Assembly (NCBI RefSeq): GCF_014650555.1
Contig: NZ_BMVE01000001.1
Coordinates: 558,001 to 622,000, forward strand
Direction of reading: 5' to 3'
DNA: 64,000 bases
From: Streptomyces goshikiensis
GTDB taxonomy: Bacteria > Actinomycetota > Actinomycetes > Streptomycetales > Streptomycetaceae
Shown: piece by piece, positions 60,676-64,000 of the stretch
Position numbering within the stretch: position 1 is the stretch's first letter
How the letters are laid out: each line of letters opens with the position of its first letter
The notes under the pieces: model-generated
Told to the model about the DNA's origin: nothing
Database searches by the model: none
What the model saw: the letters and a program-made list of their open reading frames with translations, nothing else
Translations under genes and position numbers: made by a program

Positions 60676-60711
60676 CGCAGAGTTCAGACTGCTGAAAGTG
60701 CGGTCAGCGGG

Positions 60712-60879
60712 TTAGCCGACGACCTTCTTCAGGGCGTCACCCAGGGCGTCCGCCTCGTCCGGAGTCAGCTCGACGACAAGCCGACCGCCGCCCTCAAGCG
60801 GTACGCGCATGACGATGCCCCGCCCCTCCTTGGTGACCTCGAGCGGGCCGTCGCCCGTCCGCGGCTTCATGGCCGCCAT
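60712..60879 (-). CDS. DUF3117 protein
   Basis: A 55-residue protein of the actinobacterial DUF3117 family (MKPRTGDGPLEVTKEG; RLVVELTPDEADALGDAL), equivalent to Rv1211. Function unknown. ATG at 60879 has AAGGGG upstream; the ATG at 60870 is an alternative. In mycobacteria it neighbours tagA, as here with the crotonase gene between. Confidence 0.93.
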   Translation of the reverse strand: MAAMKPRTGDGPLEVTKEGRGIVMRVPLEGGGRLVVELTPDEADALGDALKKVVG

Positions 60880-61212
60880 GCTCGTTCCCCTTCCTGAAAC
60901 CAGCTCATCGTCAGCCGACGGCCCCATTCAGGCGCCTAATGCCCGGCATCGAACACAATGCTTCTTGGCCATTATCCCGCATGTCAGGACCCGATGACCA
61001 ACATCGGCAGGGAACGCTTGTGCAACGCGCTTGACCAAAACCACTCATTTCGGGGAGCCGCCTGCGATACTTCGCCGCTCCGCGCCGGGACCGCCGTTCG
61101 CTTTCTTTGACGCACATCACATGTCCGGCGGCGGTCCGGTCCGCCATGCTGGCCCTTGCACCGGCCGGTACCGGCCGGTAGCCAAGCCCGCGACGAAGGG
61201 GGACCCCCTGCC
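60880..61212. other. Intergenic region upstream of crotonase gene
   Basis: This 333-bp region holds the DUF3117 promoter (CATTAG-type -10 near 60935 on the lower strand), a CCGATG/CATCGG repeat near 60990, a TTGACC box near 61031, and a 20-bp perfect palindrome at 61160-61179. No ORF with a credible RBS was found. Confidence 0.5.
61160..61179. promoter_or_regulatory. Perfect 20-bp palindrome, candidate operator
   Basis: Two tandem copies of CCGGCCGGTA make a perfect palindrome (ACCGGCCGGT followed by its own reverse complement) 33 bp upstream of the crotonase start. Its position fits a dimeric TetR- or GntR-type operator; no regulator gene is adjacent. Confidence 0.45.
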
Positions 61213-62016
61213 ATGGCCGACAGCGTGCTCTACGAAGTGACCGACGGACTCGCGACCATCACGATCAACCGTCCCGACGCGATGAACGCGATGAACACGG
61301 AGGCCAAGGTCGCCCTGCGCGACGCGGTCCAGGCCGCCGCCGGCGACTCCGCGGTACGGGCCGTGCTGCTCACCGCCGCCGGTGACCGCGCCTTCTGCGT
61401 CGGCCAGGACCTCAAGGAGCACATCGGGAACCTCGCCTCGGACCGCGAGCACGGCACCACGCTGACGATGAGCACCGTCTCCGAGCACTACAACCCCATC
61501 GTGCGGGCGCTCACCGAGATGCCGAAGCCGGTGGTCGCGGGCGTGAACGGGGTCGCCGCCGGGGCGGGCTTCGGCTTCGCGCTGGCCGCCGACTTCCGCG
61601 TCGTCGCCGACACGGCGTCCTTCAACACCTCGTTCGCGGGCGTGGCGCTGACCGCCGACTCCGGCGTCTCCTGGACCCTGCCGCGCCTGATCGGCGCCTC
61701 GCGCGCCAGTGACCTGCTGCTCTTCCCGCGCTCGCTCAAGGCGCAGGAGGCCTACGACCTGGGCATCGCCAACCGCCTGGTCCCCGCGGAATCGCTGGCC
61801 GCCGAGGCCGAGTCGGTCGCCCGGGCCCTGGCCGCCGGGCCGACGGTCGCCTACGCCGCGCTGAAGGAGTCCCTGGCGTACGGGGCCGCGCACTCCCTCG
61901 CGGACTCCCTGGCCCACGAGGACGTCCTCCAGACCCGGGCCGGCGCCTCCGAGGACCACGGGATCGCCGTCAAGGCCTTCCTCGCCAAGCAGCCGCCGCG
62001 GTACCTGGGCCGCTGA
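61213..62016 (+). CDS. Enoyl-CoA hydratase/isomerase family protein
   Basis: A 267-residue crotonase-fold protein: TITINRPDAMNAM (N-terminal strand), FCVGQDLKEH and GVAAGAGFGFALAADFRV supply the oxyanion-hole elements. It probably acts in fatty-acid or phenylacetate-type degradation; PaaG-like enzymes match best. ATG at 61213 follows GGGGGA. It is an insertion into the DUF3117-tagA order relative to mycobacteria. Confidence 0.92.
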   Translation: MADSVLYEVTDGLATITINRPDAMNAMNTEAKVALRDAVQAAAGDSAVRAVLLTAAGDRAFCVGQDLKEHIGNLASDREHGTTLTMSTVSEHYNPIVRALTEMPKPVVAGVNGVAAGAGFGFALAADFRVVADTASFNTSFAGVALTADSGVSWTLPRLIGASRASDLLLFPRSLKAQEAYDLGIANRLVPAESLAAEAESVARALAAGPTVAYAALKESLAYGAAHSLADSLAHEDVLQTRAGASEDHGIAVKAFLAKQPPRYLGR

Positions 62017-62022
62017 GCCCGC

Positions 62023-62610
62023 TCAGGCCCGCGGCGGCGCTGCCGTCTCCCGCGAGACGCAGGCCGCCAGGTGGTCGTTGACGAGGCCGCAGGCCTGCAT
62101 CAGCGCGTAGGCCGTGGTGGGGCCGACGAAGCGGATGCCCGCCTTCTTGAGGTCCTTGGACAGGGCCGTGGACTCCGCGGTGACCGCCGGTACGTCGGCG
62201 ATCGAGCGCGGGGCCCGGCCCGGCTCCGGGGCGTGGGACCAGATCAGGGCGTCCAGCTCGCCCGGCTCCCAGCCGGCCAGGACCTTGGCGTTGGCGAGGG
62301 TGGCCGCGATCTTGGCCCGGTTCCGGATGATCCCCTCGTCGGCGAGGAGGCGCTCCGCGTCGCTCTCGTCGAACGCGGCGACCTTCGCGATCTCGAAGGA
62401 GGAGAAGGCCTTCCGGAAGCCCTCCCGGCGGCGCAGGATCGTCAGCCAGGACAGCCCCGACTGGAAGGCCTCCAGGCACAGCCGCTCGTACAGGGCGTCG
62501 TCCCCGTGGACCGGACGGCCCCATTCGGTGTCGTGGTAGGCGACGTAGTCCGGCGTGGACAGCGCCCACGGGCAGCGCAGCCCGCCGTCCGCCCCGGCCA
62601 CGGCCGTCAC
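62023..62610 (-). CDS. tagA: DNA-3-methyladenine glycosylase I (TagA)
   Basis: A 195-residue glycosylase of the Tag family. CPWAL...YHDTEWGRPVHGDDALYERLCLEAFQSGLSW is the family signature; zinc ligands include C13, H26 and the C-terminal H/C of the QACGLVNDH and ACV segments. It removes 3-methyladenine from DNA. GTG at 62610 overlaps the preceding stop (GTGA). The product ends a few bases from the crotonase stop. Confidence 0.95.
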   Translation of the reverse strand: MTAVAGADGGLRCPWALSTPDYVAYHDTEWGRPVHGDDALYERLCLEAFQSGLSWLTILRRREGFRKAFSSFEIAKVAAFDESDAERLLADEGIIRNRAKIAATLANAKVLAGWEPGELDALIWSHAPEPGRAPRSIADVPAVTAESTALSKDLKKAGIRFVGPTTAYALMQACGLVNDHLAACVSRETAAPPRA

Positions 62611-62948
62611 TGCCCGGCCCGCTTCGTCAGGTCGGGTCCCGGCGCGGATCCGGCGCGGGCGGCCTCCACCGAGGCCTCCAGCAGGGCGATCCGCTCGTCC
62701 CGCTCGGCCAGCTCCGCCGCCAGCCGGTCCAGTACGTCGTCCACCTCGGCCATCCGGTAGCCGCGCGCGGCGACGGGCAGCCGCAGCGCGTCGATGTCGG
62801 CCCGCGCCACCGGGCGGGCCTGCGGCAGCCCGTCGGCCACCCGGTCCGGCTCGGCCTCGGGCAGTACGGCCTGCGAACCGCCGCCGACCACCGCGAGGGT
62901 GACCGCGGCGACGACCACGACCAGCGCGATCAGCAAGAACCAGAACAC
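62607..62948 (-). CDS. DivIVA-domain membrane protein
   Basis: A 113-residue protein with an N-terminal membrane helix (VFWFLLIALVVVVAAVTLAVV) and a short DivIVA-like segment (LPVAARGYRMAEVDDVLDRLAAELAERD) that predicts a coiled coil. Equivalent to Rv1209 beside tagA. GTG at 62948 has GGGAG six bases upstream; TTG at 62954 is too close to that RBS. It probably senses curvature or polarity at the membrane; function unproven. Confidence 0.85.
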   Translation of the reverse strand: MFWFLLIALVVVVAAVTLAVVGGGSQAVLPEAEPDRVADGLPQARPVARADIDALRLPVAARGYRMAEVDDVLDRLAAELAERDERIALLEASVEAARAGSAPGPDLTKRAGQ

Positions 62949-63039
62949 GATCAACTCCCTGACAGACTGAGGGCGGCTTCAGCCATCAGGTTAAGGTCGC
63001 GAGCGAGGCGCGAGGGCCGCCGGAGGAGGAAAGAACGGG

Positions 63040-63900
63040 ATGCTGCGACTGGGCAGGCGCGAGTTCGACACCCACGAGCCGGTGATCATGGCCATCGTGA
63101 ACCGGACGCCGGACTCCTTCTACGACCAGGGCGCGACGTTCCGCGACGAGCCCGCCCTGGACCGGGTCGAGCAGGCGGTGGCCGAGGGCGCCGCGATCAT
63201 CGACATCGGCGGGGTCAAGGCGGGTCCGGGCGAGCACGTGGACGCGGCCGAGGAGGCCCGGCGCACCGTCGGCTTCGTCGCCGAGGTCCGGCGCCGCCAC
63301 CCGGACGTGGTGATCAGCGTCGACACCTGGCGGCACGAGGTCGGCGAGGCGGTCTGCGCGGCCGGCGCGGACCTGCTCAACGACGCGTGGGGCGGCGTGG
63401 ACCCGAAGCTGGCGGAGGTCGCCGCGCGCCACCGGGCGGGGCTGGTCTGCACGCACGCGGGCGAGGTCGAGCCGCGGACGCGGCCGCACCGGATGGCGTA
63501 CGAGGACGTGATGGCGGACATCCTGCGGGTCACGGTGGGCCTCGCGGAGCGGGCGGTCGCGCTCGGCGTCCGCCGCGACGGGATCATGATCGACCCGGGT
63601 CACGACTTCGGGAAGAACACCCGCCATTCGCTGGAGGCCACCCGCCGGCTGTCGGAGATGACCGACACCGGCTGGCCGGTGCTGGTCTCGCTGTCCAACA
63701 AGGACTTCGTCGGCGAGACCCTCGACGCGCCGGTCAAGGAGCGCCTGCTGGGCACCCTGGCCACGACGGCCGTCTCGGCCTGGCTGGGCGCCCAGGTCTA
63801 CCGCGTCCACGAGGTCGCGGAGACGCGGCAGGTCCTCGACATGGTGCGTTCGATCCAGGGCCACCGGCCCCCGGCGGTCGGCCGCCGGGGACTGGCCTGA
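63040..63900 (+). CDS. folP2: Dihydropteroate synthase-like FolP2
   Basis: A 286-residue TIM-barrel protein of the dihydropteroate synthase family: MAIVNRTPDSFYDQG, DIGGVKAGPG, ISVDTWR, LLNDAWGG, DPGHDFGKNTRHS. The NDAWGG in place of the usual NDVSG resembles mycobacterial FolP2, which does not make dihydropteroate, so true sulfonamide-target activity is doubtful. ATG at 63040 has GGAGGA upstream. Divergent from the DivIVA gene. Confidence 0.92.
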   Translation: MLRLGRREFDTHEPVIMAIVNRTPDSFYDQGATFRDEPALDRVEQAVAEGAAIIDIGGVKAGPGEHVDAAEEARRTVGFVAEVRRRHPDVVISVDTWRHEVGEAVCAAGADLLNDAWGGVDPKLAEVAARHRAGLVCTHAGEVEPRTRPHRMAYEDVMADILRVTVGLAERAVALGVRRDGIMIDPGHDFGKNTRHSLEATRRLSEMTDTGWPVLVSLSNKDFVGETLDAPVKERLLGTLATTAVSAWLGAQVYRVHEVAETRQVLDMVRSIQGHRPPAVGRRGLA

Positions 63901-63913
63901 GGCCCGGCGGGTC

Positions 63914-64000
63914 CTACTTGCCGACTTCCTTCGTGACGAGCGCGATCGCCTCGTCCACGTCGTCCGTGACGTGGAACAGGTAGAGGTCGCGCTCCGAGGC
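63914..64000 (-). CDS. LOG-family protein, C-terminal fragment (window edge)
   Basis: The last 28 codons of a gene that enters from the right edge; the frame reads ASERDLYLFHVTDDVDEA and stops at TAG. This fits the C-terminus of LOG/TIGR00730 lysine-decarboxylase-like proteins (cytokinin-type nucleoside monophosphate phosphoribohydrolases), which lie near folP2 in mycobacteria. Too short for a firm family call. Confidence 0.55.
   Translation of the reverse strand, partial: ASERDLYLFHVTDDVDEAIALVTKEVGK

Overview
This is a 64 kb stretch of very GC-rich, densely packed chromosome from an actinobacterium, almost certainly a Streptomyces or close relative. The evidence is GC-saturated third codon positions, many GTG starts, frequent ATGA/GTGA gene overlaps, a WhiB-like regulator, and actinobacteria-specific families (mycoredoxin, AdnAB, DUF3107, DUF3117, DUF3152, MoeZ). 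I see no rRNA, tRNA, insertion sequence, prophage or CRISPR. The right edge cuts a LOG-like gene.

The window joins two blocks that, from memory, are conserved but far apart in Mycobacterium tuberculosis. Block A (about 4.7-44.8 kb) follows the Rv3197-Rv3211 order: ABC1 kinase, WhiB7/WblC, UvrD2, mycoredoxin, NudC, AdnB, AdnA, alkyltransferase-like protein, MoeZ, DUF3152, TetR, DUF3107, ferritin-like protein, RhlE. Block B (about 49.4-64 kb) follows Rv1239c-Rv1205: CorA, MgtE-N/CBS protein, Mrp, TatB, HtrA, RseA, SigE, O-methyltransferase, DUF3117, TagA, DivIVA-like protein, FolP2, LOG. Streptomyces-type insertions lie inside block A: a surface-polysaccharide-like cluster (26.5-31.2 kb) and an oligopeptide ABC transporter operon (31.4-36.7 kb).

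Region by region: 0.1-4.5 kb holds an orphan ThiF-like protein and a large P-loop ATPase with about a dozen TPRs. 4.7-7.7 kb holds the ABC1 kinase and the wblC locus. 7.7-20.6 kb is genome maintenance and redox repair. 20.7-26.4 kb has an LPG-synthase-like membrane protein, a secreted peptidase and MoeZ. 26.5-36.7 kb has the glycosyltransferase cluster and transporter. 37-49 kb has DUF3152, hydrolases, TetR, DUF3107, RhlE, a sigma-R-type small gene, MarC, PHP, DUF6758 and SUFU. 49.4-64 kb has Mg transport, Fe-S carrier, Tat and the SigE/RseA/HtrA envelope-stress module, followed by lipid, DNA-repair and folate-type genes.

Regulation is the most distinctive content. The wblC gene has a promoter with an AT-rich box against the -35, a 113-codon Ala-rich upstream ORF with a strong RBS, and a perfect terminator hairpin with a competing antiterminator. 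Three genes (mycoredoxin, MoeZ, and a 50-residue protein at 45.9 kb) have exact sigma-R-type promoters (GGAAT-N18-GTT). The transporter operon begins with a near-leaderless 31-codon leader ORF. The sigE-like gene has a candidate ECF promoter of its own. Together these tie the window to thiol/antibiotic stress (WblC, SigR), envelope stress (SigE-RseA-HtrA) and DNA break repair (AdnAB, UvrD2).
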